Assembly: GCF_024707525.1 (NCBI RefSeq)
Contig: NZ_CP062231.1
Location: 2,976,001 to 3,040,000 of the forward strand
Reading direction: 5' to 3'
Length of the DNA stretch: 64,000 nt
From: Rhizobium sp. TH2
GTDB lineage: Bacteria > Pseudomonadota > Alphaproteobacteria > Rhizobiales > Rhizobiaceae
Shown here: piece by piece, positions 49,807-59,754 of the stretch
Layout of the letters: each line of letters opens with the position of its first letter
How positions within the stretch are numbered: the stretch's first letter is position 1
Notes under the pieces: generated by a model
Told to the model about the DNA's origin: nothing
The model's database searches: none
Seen by the model: the letters and a program-made list of their open reading frames with translations, nothing else
Made by a program: the position numbers and the translations under genes

Positions 49807-50445
49807 ATGCGGTCTACAATAGAGACGCTATTTGGAAGTGAGAGAAAAACGAGCCGGCTAGCCGATGCAATGATCGAACATCTCGTTCATCGCAATCATC
49901 GCAGGACACTGCCGAAATCTTTCTGGCTTTTCGTTTTCGCAGCAGTTGTCTATGCCTTGCAAAATGTCCCCTTCCTCGATGCAGCACTTATGATGCTGAT
50001 GGCAATGTTTTGGCGGATCCTAACGGTCAACCTTGCCTTCATCGGCATCGTGATCGAGGCGGCGGCCGGCAAAGTAAACAAGGCATGGATAGCGTTGCCC
50101 ATTTTATATTTCGGCGGCAACATTGTTCTGGCCACTGCAAGCCACATGGAGTTTTCCCGGCTTGAAAGAGAGATACTCGCCTATAACTCCGGAAAATCAG
50201 TAACCTTCGCGCTCGACGACAAGTTGTTGATCGAGCTAACGGCAGATACCAACCCCGTGCCTCACTGGCTGGTCAGCCGATATGACATCGCGGCCGTCTA
50301 CTCGCGTTTTGGCAGCAAAGAAGACAGGCCCATTACTGCTACCCGTGTCGGTGCCGGAGAGCTTTGCAAAAGGCTTAATAGCGCAAAGAACGAGGAGGTA
50401 AGGGTAACACCCGTATACGAGGCGCAGCCCTTCAAGCTCGGCTAG
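49807..50445 (+). CDS. Hypothetical membrane protein, possibly the 5' part of an interrupted gene
   Basis: A 212-residue protein I do not recognise. After a basic N-terminus (HLVHRNHRRTLPKSF) it has two or three membrane segments (WLFVFAAVVYALQNVPFL, ALMMLMAMFWRILTVNLAFI, ALPILYFGGNIVLATASH). A soluble part with repeated beta-like stretches follows (SVTFALDDKLLIEL, VRVTPVYEAQPFKLG). It ends at TAG (50443-50445). The same reading frame continues open to 50937 and looks like the rest of the same protein, so this may be a nonsense-split gene. The DNA here is visibly more AT-rich than neighbouring genes. Confidence 0.6.
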   Translation: MRSTIETLFGSERKTSRLADAMIEHLVHRNHRRTLPKSFWLFVFAAVVYALQNVPFLDAALMMLMAMFWRILTVNLAFIGIVIEAAAGKVNKAWIALPILYFGGNIVLATASHMEFSRLEREILAYNSGKSVTFALDDKLLIELTADTNPVPHWLVSRYDIAAVYSRFGSKEDRPITATRVGAGELCKRLNSAKNEEVRVTPVYEAQPFKLG

Positions 50446-50472
50446 AAACAGCGAAATAACGTTGTCCGTGCC

Positions 50473-50937
50473 ATGTGCATCTACGATGAGCCGAATAATC
50501 TGCGGCAACCGACGGTCAAGGTGCATTTCGGCGAGAAAGTGGAACAAGGGGGCTTCCTACTGCCGACCGTAACGCAAAGCATAGTCATAACATCGAAAAC
50601 CGGCGAAACCATCCAATTGGCCACCGCCAAGGCATTGCCTCTTAATTGGATACCGTTGCCGATCTTTGGATGTATGCGCGGGCCGGGCGATCCCGTGCGG
50701 CATTGCTGGGGCGATTCACTTCGCTTTATCTATAGGGCGACCCAAGGTGCGAATGGAGAGCCAACTAGCCTCGTTGCCAAGGCTCTCGGTCTCCGATACG
50801 CCCCGGCAAGCTCACGACGAGACCAAATTCTGGCAAGTCAGCAAACGGATGAAATTCGGATCTCAGGTAACGAAAGGCCCCTCGCCGAACCTCGCACCCT
50901 CATGCTCCCCGAGCTTCGGGGAAGGCTTGGCCAATGA
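50473..50937 (+). CDS. Hypothetical protein, possibly the 3' part of the interrupted membrane-protein gene
   Basis: A 154-residue open frame in phase with the preceding gene, separated from its TAG stop by nine sense codons. It contains MCIYDEPNNLRQPTVKVHFG, VEQGGFLLPTVTQSIVI and ALPLNWIPLPIFGCM, soluble periplasmic-looking sequence without its own signal. No clear ribosome site precedes the ATG. The last 25 codons overlap the convergent CoA-transferase gene (ends 50863), so the natural end may be earlier or altered. It is either a separate small gene or the tail of a split one. Confidence 0.45.
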   Translation: MCIYDEPNNLRQPTVKVHFGEKVEQGGFLLPTVTQSIVITSKTGETIQLATAKALPLNWIPLPIFGCMRGPGDPVRHCWGDSLRFIYRATQGANGEPTSLVAKALGLRYAPASSRRDQILASQQTDEIRISGNERPLAEPRTLMLPELRGRLGQ

Positions 50938-52007
50938 CAACGGCGTTTCCGAAAACGTGATCGGCGTCCGTATCCCCGGCACGCCATCAGCCGTGATCTT
51001 CATGCCGCGATGCACGAACTGCGGATCCTCGAACACATCGGCAACCGAATTGATCGGCCCGGCCGGCACGCCGGCCTTTTCCAGCGCAGCAAGCAAGTCG
51101 TCGCGCTGCCACATCCTGGTCTTCGCTTCCATCGTCTCGGTCACCAGTGCCCGGTTGGCCACGCGCGCCGGATTGGTCTTGAAGCGATCGTCCGCAGCCA
51201 TCTCTGGCAGTCCGAGAATTTCAGCTAGCCGGCCGAACTGGCTGTCATTGCCGCAGGCGACGATCAGATGACCGTCGGCGACGGCAAAAGTCTGGTAGGG
51301 CGAGATATTCGGATGTGCATTGCCCAGCCGCTTCGGCACATTGCCTGAGGCGAGGAAGTTCATCGCCTGGTTGGCCAGCACGCCGGTCATGCAGTCCAAG
51401 AGCGCCATGTCGATATGCTGGCCCTGACCCGATTTCTGCCGTGCGATCAGCGCGGCCTGGATGGCGACCACGGAATAGACGCCAGTGAAGATATCGGCGA
51501 AGGCAACACCGATCTTCTGCGGCTCGCGCTCCGGCTCGCCGGTCAGGTCCATGATGCCGCTCATGCCCTGGATCATGAAATCGTAGCCGGCGCGCGGCGC
51601 ATAGGGCCCGTCCTGGCCGAAGCCGGTGATCGAGCAATAGATCAGGCGCGGATTGACTGCCTTCAGGCTCTCATAGTCGAGGCCGTATTTCTTCAAGCCA
51701 CCGACCTTGAAGTTCTCGATCAGCACGTCGGCCTCGCGGGCGAGATCAAGCACCAGTGCCCTGCCCTCGTCGGTCGTGAAATCGGCGGTGACAGAGCGCT
51801 TGCCGCGATTGGCGGCGTGGAAATATGCGGCGGTCTTCTCGCCTTCGCGCTCGATATAGGGCGGACCCCAGCGGCGGGTATCGTCGCCCTCGGGGCTCTC
51901 GACCTTGATCACGTCCGCACCGAGATCGGCCAATGTCTGGCCGCACCACGGACCCGCGAGGATGCGGGCCAATTCCAGCACCTTGATGCCCTTGAGCGGC
52001 GCGTCCA

Positions 52008-52008
<1 letters not shown>
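50863..52008 (-). CDS. CaiB/BaiF family CoA transferase, probably glutarate CoA transferase
   Basis: A 381-residue class III CoA transferase. Family motifs are [29 protein letters not shown] at the N-terminus, [10 protein letters not shown], and [22 protein letters not shown]; the catalytic aspartate is expected in [17 protein letters not shown]. It begins one base inside the glutaryl-CoA dehydrogenase stop. In Pseudomonas and in animals (SUGCT) a related transferase activates glutarate to glutaryl-CoA, and the tight link to gcdH argues for that role rather than carnitine activation, despite the carnitine genes 2 kb away. Confidence 0.86.
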
Positions 52009-53192
<1,184 letters not shown>

Positions 53193-53269
53193 GGTTTGCT
53201 CCTGAGTTTTTATCGTCCGCAACATGCATCAGGATCGCCCGGAGTACAAACCATGTTTACTAATCACGT

Positions 53270-53286
53270 TATGAGCTTTACTCATA
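53270..53286. promoter_or_regulatory. Inverted repeat in gcdH/LysR divergent promoter
   Basis: TATGAG (53270-53275) and CTCATA (53281-53286) form an interrupted palindrome with 5-base spacing, directly before the LysR start at 53291. An ACTAAT element, the GcvA-type half-site, lies at about 53260. This is a plausible binding site for the adjacent LysR regulator. Confidence 0.45.
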
Positions 53287-53290
53287 GTCC

Positions 53291-54196
53291 ATGAAGCCAA
53301 CCCAGCGACGTCTCCTCCCCTCCACATCAGCGCTCGCCGCCTTCGATGCCGTGGCCCGCACCGGCAGTTTCAGCGCGGCCGCATCCATGTTGCACCTCAC
53401 GCAGGGGGCGATAAGCCGTCACGTTTCGCTGCTCGAGGAGCAGCTTGGCGTGACGCTGCTTGAACGGACCGGACGCGGCGCGCGGCTGACGGAGAAAGGC
53501 AAGGCCTATGCCGAGGGTGTTTCGGAGGTCCTTGCAAAAATCCGTTCCCTGTCGCTGGTGGCGATGTCCGGCTCGGAGGAAACTCGGCTGCGGCTCGCGA
53601 TCCTCCCCACATTTGGCACTCGTTGGCTGATGCCCCGCATCCCGGATTTCGTGCAGAAGAATCCCGAGATCACCATCAGTTTCGCGACCCGTATCGGGCA
53701 GTTCGATTTTCGCGCTGAGAATATCGATGTGGCCGTCCATGTCGGCCGACGGGACTGGCCGGACGCCGATTGCAAATTCCTGATGGGCGAGACGGTGGTG
53801 CCGGTTTGCAGCCCGGACTTTCGGGAGGGACACCCCATTGCCGCCGCTGCCGATCTGCTGGGCATGCCGCTTCTCGAAATGGTATCTCGCCCCGGCGCCT
53901 GGCGGCATTGGTTCTCGACGCTCGACATATCAGAGCAGCACCGCGAAGGCATGGTGTTCGAACAATTCTCGAACGTGACCCAAGCTTGCATCGCGGGGCT
54001 TGGCGTCGCATTGATGCCAATTTTCCTCATAGAGAGCGAGTTGGCGACAGGAAAACTGGTACGCGCCTTCGATTGGGCGATCGAGAGCGAGAGTGCCTAT
54101 TACCTCGTCCGGCCGCGTCACAAGCTGGATTTTCCGCCAGCGGTCAGGTTCGCCGGCTGGCTGGAGGATCAGATTGCCCGGTTCAAACAGCCGTAA
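53291..54196 (+). CDS. LysR family regulator of glutarate catabolism (GcdR/GcvA type)
   Basis: A 301-residue LysR protein of the GcvA subgroup. The helix-turn-helix is SALAAFDAVARTGSFSAAAS with LTQGAISRHVSLLEEQLGV; the effector domain follows (RLRLAILPTFGTRWLMPRIPDF). It is transcribed divergently from gcdH, the arrangement of GcdR in Pseudomonas, where it activates glutaryl-CoA dehydrogenase on glutarate. Confidence 0.88.
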   Translation: MKPTQRRLLPSTSALAAFDAVARTGSFSAAASMLHLTQGAISRHVSLLEEQLGVTLLERTGRGARLTEKGKAYAEGVSEVLAKIRSLSLVAMSGSEETRLRLAILPTFGTRWLMPRIPDFVQKNPEITISFATRIGQFDFRAENIDVAVHVGRRDWPDADCKFLMGETVVPVCSPDFREGHPIAAAADLLGMPLLEMVSRPGAWRHWFSTLDISEQHREGMVFEQFSNVTQACIAGLGVALMPIFLIESELATGKLVRAFDWAIESESAYYLVRPRHKLDFPPAVRFAGWLEDQIARFKQP

Positions 54197-54251
54197 TCCT
54201 CACCGACTTCCGACATAAGCCATCGAGCGGAACCAGATCCAGCTCCCTGCG

Positions 54252-54272
54252 TTATGCTGTGGTGCAGCATAA
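54252..54272. promoter_or_regulatory. Inverted repeat upstream of glgX
   Basis: TTATGCTG (54252-54259) and CAGCATAA (54265-54272) are exact complements around TGGTG, 21 bases before the glgX start at 54293. It could be an operator or a 5'-leader hairpin limiting translation. No regulator gene for it is evident nearby. Confidence 0.45.
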
Positions 54273-54292
54273 ATATCGGGTTAGAGTTAAGC

Positions 54293-56365
54293 ATGGACGC
54301 AAAAGTATCTCAGTTCTCCATTCACGCAGGCGAGCCGACGCCGCTCGGGGCCACTTTGGTGGACGGAGGTGTCAATTTCAGTGTTTTTTCCGCTCATGCC
54401 GAGCGCATCGAGGTTTGTATCTTCGATCCCTCGGGCACAATCGAACTCCAACGGTTGACGCTTCCGGAAAATACCCACGAGCTTTTCCACGGTTTCATCC
54501 CCGGTCTGACCAAAGGGACGCTCTACGGACTCCGTGCGCATGGCCCCTTCGACCCCGAGAATGGTCATCGCTTCAACCCGAATAAACTGCTGGCCGACCC
54601 CTATGCCCGCAGCTTTTACGGCAAGCTCGAGAACTCGGATACGCATTTCGGCTACGACCTCAACGCCGAGGAGAAAGACCTCACCTTCGACGACAGCGAC
54701 AACGCCCGCTTCATGCCGAAGTGCCGGGTCATAGCGCCCCGCACGGCCAAGGAAATCCTGCGACCATCCATCCCGTGGTCCCGGACCGTGGTCTATGAGA
54801 CCCATGTGAAAGGCTTCACCAAGCGCAATCCACTGATCCCCGAGGATCTGCGCGGCACATTCGATGGCCTCGGCCACGAAGCGGCGGTGGACTATATCAA
54901 GAGCCTCGGCATCACATCGGTCGAACTGATGCCGATGCATGAATTCTTCGACGACTTCCACCTCGCCGACAAGGGACTGACCAATTACTGGGGCTACAAC
55001 ACGTTCGGCTTCTTCGCGCCCGCATCACGCTATTTCGGCCCGTCGGGCCAGTATGGTTTTCTCTCCACGGTGCGCGCCTATCACGACGCCGGCATCGAGG
55101 TGATCCTCGACGTCGTCTACAATCACACCGCCGAGGGCAACGAACTCGGCCCGACCTTGAGCTTCAAGGGTCTCGACAATTTTTCCTACTATCGCACGCT
55201 TGCCGACAATCATCGCTACTATGTCAACGACACCGGCACCGGAAACACGGTCAACACCTCCCATCCCCGCGTGCTGCAGATGGTGATGGATTCGCTTCGC
55301 TATTGGGTCGAGGAGATGGAGGTCGATGGCTTCCGTTTCGATCTCGGCACCATCCTCGGTCGCGAGCCGGAAGGTTTCAACGAGCGCGGCGGCTTCTTCG
55401 ATGCGGTGTTGCAGGATCCGGTACTCGCACGTGTAAAACTGATCGGCGAGCCTTGGGATATTGGACCGGGCGGCTACCAGGTCGGCGGCTTCCCCCCGGG
55501 CTGGGCCGAGTGGAACGACAAATACCGCGACAGCGTCCGCGAGTACTGGAAGGGTGATGAGCACACCGCACCCGATTTCGCTGCCCGCATTCTCGGTTCG
55601 GGCGACTGCTACGACCAGCGTGGCCGCCGCCCGTGGTCGAGCGTCAATTTCATCACCGCTCACGACGGCTTCACGCTCAACGACCTCGTCTCTTACGACG
55701 GCAAGCACAATGAAGCGAACGGCGAGGACAACAACGACGGCCACGACCACAATCGCAGCCATAACTATGGCGCTGAAGGCCCGACCGACGACCAGGGCAT
55801 CAACGATATCCGCGAACGCCAGAAGCGGAATTTCCTCGCAACGCTGTTCTTCTCGCATGGCACGCCCATGCTGCTGGCAGGCGACGAATTCGGCCACGGA
55901 CAATCCGGCAACAACAACACCTATTGCCAGGACAACGAACTGACATGGTTGGATTGGGAAGGCCTATCCGGCGCCAATCAGGAGCTTCTGGAATTTACCA
56001 GGCGGGTGATCGCGCTTCGTACTGCACAGCCATTGCTCCGTCGCGAGAACTGGCGCGATGGCATGATCGTCAACTGGTTCACATCAGAGGGCGGCGAGCA
56101 GTTGCCCGAGCATTGGCACGACGAGCCTACGCTCAGTCTACATTTGCAGCGTCCCGATCTGAGAGACGAGGCCGAACTATGGTCGGAAGTCCTGATCATC
56201 TTCAATCCACGCGCCGAGGACGTCTCCTTCACCCTGCCGGATTTTGGCGAGGACGACTGGAATTTCGCGCTCGCCACATGCGACACGCCGCTGTCCGAGG
56301 GACCGGTCAAGGCCAAGAAGCCTGTGCTGGCCACAGCGCGCAGCCTCATGCTGTTCTACCGATGA
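54293..56365 (+). CDS. glgX: Glycogen debranching enzyme GlgX
   Basis: A 690-residue GH13 isoamylase-type enzyme that removes alpha-1,6 branches from phosphorylase-limited glycogen. An N-terminal carbohydrate-binding (CBM48-like) domain starts at GATLVDGGVNFSVFSAHAE. The barrel motifs are ILDVVYNHTAEGNE, GFRFDLGTIL (nucleophile Asp), LIGEPWD (acid Glu) and FITAHDGFTLNDLV. The ATG at 54293 gives the family N-terminus; an in-frame start at 54254 lies in the inverted repeat. It works with the trehalose gene treY at 59747, but the usual neighbour treZ is missing and three lipid/membrane genes lie between. Confidence 0.94.
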   Translation: MDAKVSQFSIHAGEPTPLGATLVDGGVNFSVFSAHAERIEVCIFDPSGTIELQRLTLPENTHELFHGFIPGLTKGTLYGLRAHGPFDPENGHRFNPNKLLADPYARSFYGKLENSDTHFGYDLNAEEKDLTFDDSDNARFMPKCRVIAPRTAKEILRPSIPWSRTVVYETHVKGFTKRNPLIPEDLRGTFDGLGHEAAVDYIKSLGITSVELMPMHEFFDDFHLADKGLTNYWGYNTFGFFAPASRYFGPSGQYGFLSTVRAYHDAGIEVILDVVYNHTAEGNELGPTLSFKGLDNFSYYRTLADNHRYYVNDTGTGNTVNTSHPRVLQMVMDSLRYWVEEMEVDGFRFDLGTILGREPEGFNERGGFFDAVLQDPVLARVKLIGEPWDIGPGGYQVGGFPPGWAEWNDKYRDSVREYWKGDEHTAPDFAARILGSGDCYDQRGRRPWSSVNFITAHDGFTLNDLVSYDGKHNEANGEDNNDGHDHNRSHNYGAEGPTDDQGINDIRERQKRNFLATLFFSHGTPMLLAGDEFGHGQSGNNNTYCQDNELTWLDWEGLSGANQELLEFTRRVIALRTAQPLLRRENWRDGMIVNWFTSEGGEQLPEHWHDEPTLSLHLQRPDLRDEAELWSEVLIIFNPRAEDVSFTLPDFGEDDWNFALATCDTPLSEGPVKAKKPVLATARSLMLFYR

Positions 56366-56501
56366 ACAGCGCGTGGCAGTCAATCGTCCGTCTGCAATCA
56401 TTCTCTTTCTCAACACCGTGTGGAACTCCGGACCACTCCCGGCAGTTTCCGCACCAGGGCCGCGAGATACGCGTCGGCAATTGAAACGCGACAGGGAATT
56501 C

Positions 56502-57965
56502 ATGCAGCAAGCCGAAGGTCATTCCAGCATCATCAATCTCGAGAGCAATGCCTGGCGCTCGGACCCGGCCGAGAAGGTCGGCTTCATCATAGATGCGGCT
56601 GAATATTACCGCAGCCTCCAGGAAATTCTGCCAAAAGCGAAAAGTACGATCTGGATCATCGGCTGGGATTTCAATCCCGACATCTACCTTGATCCCGAGC
56701 GACCGGATGTGACGCTGGGCGCGTTTCTCCGATCGCTCGTCGATGAGAATGAAGAACTGGAAATCCGCATTCTCGTCTGGGCGATGGGGCCGATCTATTC
56801 GGGCAAGTCGCTGCGCCTCTTCAGCGAGAACACATGGTCCAATCACCCGCGTATTCATCTGCGTTTCGATGCAAAGCACCCGCTTCGCGGATCGCACCAC
56901 CAGAAGATCGTGGTCGTGGACGATACCATTTCATTTCTCGGCGGTATCGATCTCACAGCCAGACGCTGGGACACGCCCGCTCATGACGTTGACAATCCGC
57001 TCAGGGTCTCGCCGGACGGCGAGGCATATGATCCCGTGCATGATCTCCAGTCCGTCGTCACTGGACCGTCGGCAGTCTCCATCGGCGATCTCGCACGCAA
57101 GCGTTGGGAACGCGCTACGGGCGAAAAGCATGAGAGGGTTACCGGGGACGATGATCTCTGGCCCTCCAATATTGAGCCAGCCCTTGCAGGATGCCAGGTC
57201 GCACTGTCGCTGACAGAGCCCGGCCGCACCAAACGCAGAAGCAAGAAGCAGGCGATGCAACTGACCATCGACGCACTTCGCTCGGCGCGGCGGCACATCT
57301 ATATGGAAACCCAGTATTTCGCCTTCTTCGGGATAGCCGATTGCATGAGCGAACGCCTTAGGGACCCCAACGGTCCGGATGTCGTTGTCGTGCTCACCCG
57401 CGCCTCGCACGGCTTTCTCGAAAAAGTCATCATGGGCGGTAATCGTGATCGATTGATCCGCCGGCTGAAGCGCGCCGACATCCACGGCCGGCTGCGGGTC
57501 ATGTATCCCGTCGTGCCCAAGGCGGATGGAACCGAGCAGGACGTGCTCATTCACTCCAAGCTGTTGATCATCGATGACAGGTTTGTCCGCCTCGGTTCAT
57601 CCAACCTCAACAACCGCTCCGAGGGAATGGACACCGAGGCGGATATCGCTATTGAATCCACGGCCGAGGGGTGTAGCGCGTCGATCACCAGCCTTCGCAA
57701 CTGTTTGATGGCCGAACATCTCGATGCGAGCGAAGAGGCTGTCGCGGAGGCGATCGCACGGACGCATTCGCTGACCAGGACGATCGACGAACTCAACACC
57801 CGTCCCCGCGGTCTGCGCGACATGCAGGTACAGGTGGACAAGGGCGGGATAGAGCCGATTTGGGGTACTGACCTCGTCGATCCTGCAAAGCCTTTCCGGC
57901 TGTTTCAGAGAGTGAGAAAGGGCCTCGATGCGGCGGCCACAAGGCTATTTGGCATTTTCGTTTAA
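56502..57965 (+). CDS. Phospholipase D family protein (cardiolipin synthase B-like)
   Basis: A 487-residue protein with two HKD motifs: HHQKIVVVDD near residue 135 and HSKLLIIDD near residue 350, each followed by the family Gly-Gly or Gly-Ser stretch (FLGGIDLTARRWD; RLGSSNLNNRSEG). Enzymes of this kind transfer phosphatidyl groups or cleave phospholipids. With the YbhN- and YbhP-like genes next to it, it corresponds to E. coli ClsB (YbhO). The ATG at 56502 follows AGGGAATTC; the frame is open further upstream into the glgX end, without family-like sequence. No N-terminal membrane helix is seen. Confidence 0.88.
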   Translation: MQQAEGHSSIINLESNAWRSDPAEKVGFIIDAAEYYRSLQEILPKAKSTIWIIGWDFNPDIYLDPERPDVTLGAFLRSLVDENEELEIRILVWAMGPIYSGKSLRLFSENTWSNHPRIHLRFDAKHPLRGSHHQKIVVVDDTISFLGGIDLTARRWDTPAHDVDNPLRVSPDGEAYDPVHDLQSVVTGPSAVSIGDLARKRWERATGEKHERVTGDDDLWPSNIEPALAGCQVALSLTEPGRTKRRSKKQAMQLTIDALRSARRHIYMETQYFAFFGIADCMSERLRDPNGPDVVVVLTRASHGFLEKVIMGGNRDRLIRRLKRADIHGRLRVMYPVVPKADGTEQDVLIHSKLLIIDDRFVRLGSSNLNNRSEGMDTEADIAIESTAEGCSASITSLRNCLMAEHLDASEEAVAEAIARTHSLTRTIDELNTRPRGLRDMQVQVDKGGIEPIWGTDLVDPAKPFRLFQRVRKGLDAAATRLFGIFV

Positions 57966-58877
57966 TTCAGGATCGGATTTTAGCACAAACTCGCTGCCAA
58001 CCAGCAGCGGGAGGCCGATTGCGAGCGGGATGAAATAATAGATCACCCGGAAGGCGATGACCGCAGCGATCGATTCCGCGCCCGGCAGGATATGTACGAT
58101 CGTTGCTTCGAGCACACCAAGTCCACCCGGAATGTGACTGACGATCGCCGCGATATTCGCCGTGATCGAAGCCGCCGCCACCTGGAGATAGGCAGCTTCT
58201 CCGAACGCGGTGAGCATTTGGTGCAAGCTCGCCGCGACAAGCGCGAAATTCACAGTACCGACAACCATCTGGCCTGCCGCGATCGGCAGCGACGGCATCT
58301 GGAAGCGCCAATTGCGGATATGCAAAGGTGTACGCAGAAACGCGGAGAGAAGGAGATAGAGAGCCGGAAACGTGAAGCAGCAGAGTGCTGCGACCGAAAT
58401 TGCCTGGTCGCTCAGCCCCGCCATCTGGGCGACGTCGTCAGGCCGCAGAAAGATCGCTGCCGCGCCAAGCGTCGCCAATCCCAGTGCCACCGTCACGCCG
58501 CAGAACACAATGACCTTGGCAACCTGCTCCGTGGTCAGCCCCCAGCGCGAATAGAAGCGATAGCGTATCGCCCCGCTGCTGAGTGCCGCCACTCCGACAT
58601 TGTGGCCGATCGACAGGCCGGTGAACGAGGCAAGCGACGTCTGGTGGAACGGTAGCGGCTTGCCGGCATAGCGCACGGCAAGCGCATCATTGCAGGCTAG
58701 GCAGAAATAAGATCCGGCAGCAAATGCCAGGCCGAGCATCAGGTTCGACGCGGGAATCGATCGCAGTGCCCGGCTTATGTCGTCGAAGCTATATTGCTGC
58801 AGGGTATTGTAGAGCAGATAGACGGCGCCGGCCACGGCGACGACAATGATGATCCTGAACAAGTATCGGAGAAACAT
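57945..58877 (-). CDS. Integral membrane protein, YbhN/UPF0104 family (lysylphosphatidylglycerol synthase TM-like)
   Basis: A 310-residue protein with about eight membrane segments (for example IIIVVAVAGAVYLLYNTL at the N-terminus) and the family signature ASFTGLSIGHNVGVAALSSGAIRYRFY. A second typical part is ITANIAAIVSHIPGGLGVLEATIVHIL. Relatives include YbhN and the transmembrane half of MprF. It overlaps the convergent ClsB-like gene end by 21 bases and is divergent from the YbhP-like gene. E. coli keeps the same three genes together. A role in lipid flipping or transport is plausible but not shown. Confidence 0.88.
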   Translation of the reverse strand: MFLRYLFRIIIVVAVAGAVYLLYNTLQQYSFDDISRALRSIPASNLMLGLAFAAGSYFCLACNDALAVRYAGKPLPFHQTSLASFTGLSIGHNVGVAALSSGAIRYRFYSRWGLTTEQVAKVIVFCGVTVALGLATLGAAAIFLRPDDVAQMAGLSDQAISVAALCCFTFPALYLLLSAFLRTPLHIRNWRFQMPSLPIAAGQMVVGTVNFALVAASLHQMLTAFGEAAYLQVAAASITANIAAIVSHIPGGLGVLEATIVHILPGAESIAAVIAFRVIYYFIPLAIGLPLLVGSEFVLKSDPELNENAK

Positions 58878-58941
58878 GCGCTAGTCCTGCCAATGGCTGC
58901 CTGGATGGGGAACGAATGGCCCAGTCGCGGGTTCCTTCGCC

Positions 58942-59754
58942 ATGCAAATAGCGCCAAACGAAATTCCAGGGGGCGGCCTGCTTCGCGTGCTGACCTACAA
59001 TGTTCATAGCTGCCGTGGCCGCGACCGGCGGCACGATCCCGCCCGCATCGCCGAAGTGATCGCTTCGGCCGATCCACAGGTCATTGCACTCCAGGAACTG
59101 GATGTCGGCCGCATCCGCACCGGCGGCATCGATCAGGCGCACATGATTGCCGAACATTTGCGCATGGACGCCCATTTCCATCCTGCGTTGCATGTGGATG
59201 AGGAAAAATACGGCGATGCCATCCTCACCGCCTTGCCTTCGCGCGTGGTCCGGGCCGCAGCTCTGCCCTCTGTCGGCGAACCGCGCGGCGCGATCTGGGT
59301 GGAAGTCGATTATCACGGCGCGAAGGTTCAGATCATCAACACGCATTTCGGCCTATGGCGGCGCGAACGGATGCTTCAAGCCAGGACGCTGGCCGCCGAC
59401 GAATGGCTCGGGAGTGAGGCATGCCGAATATCACCCTCACTGCTTGCCGGCGATTTCAATGCGGGTCCACGCTCGCGGACCTATACGATCCTCGCGGAAG
59501 GCTTGTCCAAGCGGGTGCTGACAATCCCTGCCCGGCCGACCTTCCCCGCGCGCTTTCCAGTCTTACGGCTCGATCATATCTTCGCCAACGCCCTGGCGCG
59601 GATCATCGGTTATGAGGTTGTTGACACACCGCTTGCGCGGCAAGCATCGGATCATCTGCCGCTGCTCGCCACCGTGGAACTGCGGGCGGTGGAACGCGCA
59701 GCGACGACCAGATCCGAGCCGGAAAACGCCGAAACAATGACCGCCCATGGTTAG
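58942..59754 (+). CDS. Endonuclease/exonuclease/phosphatase family protein (YbhP-like)
   Basis: A 270-residue EEP-fold hydrolase. Active-site motifs in order are VLTYNVHSCRG, ALQELDVGR (metal Glu), INTHFGLW, LLAGDFNAGPRS and DHLPLLATVEL (catalytic His). Members act on DNA, phospholipids or other phosphodiesters. As a partner of ClsB- and YbhN-like genes it matches E. coli YbhP, suggesting a lipid phosphodiester substrate. It overlaps the treY start by eight bases, so the two are co-translated. Confidence 0.87.
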   Translation: MQIAPNEIPGGGLLRVLTYNVHSCRGRDRRHDPARIAEVIASADPQVIALQELDVGRIRTGGIDQAHMIAEHLRMDAHFHPALHVDEEKYGDAILTALPSRVVRAAALPSVGEPRGAIWVEVDYHGAKVQIINTHFGLWRRERMLQARTLAADEWLGSEACRISPSLLAGDFNAGPRSRTYTILAEGLSKRVLTIPARPTFPARFPVLRLDHIFANALARIIGYEVVDTPLARQASDHLPLLATVELRAVERAATTRSEPENAETMTAHG

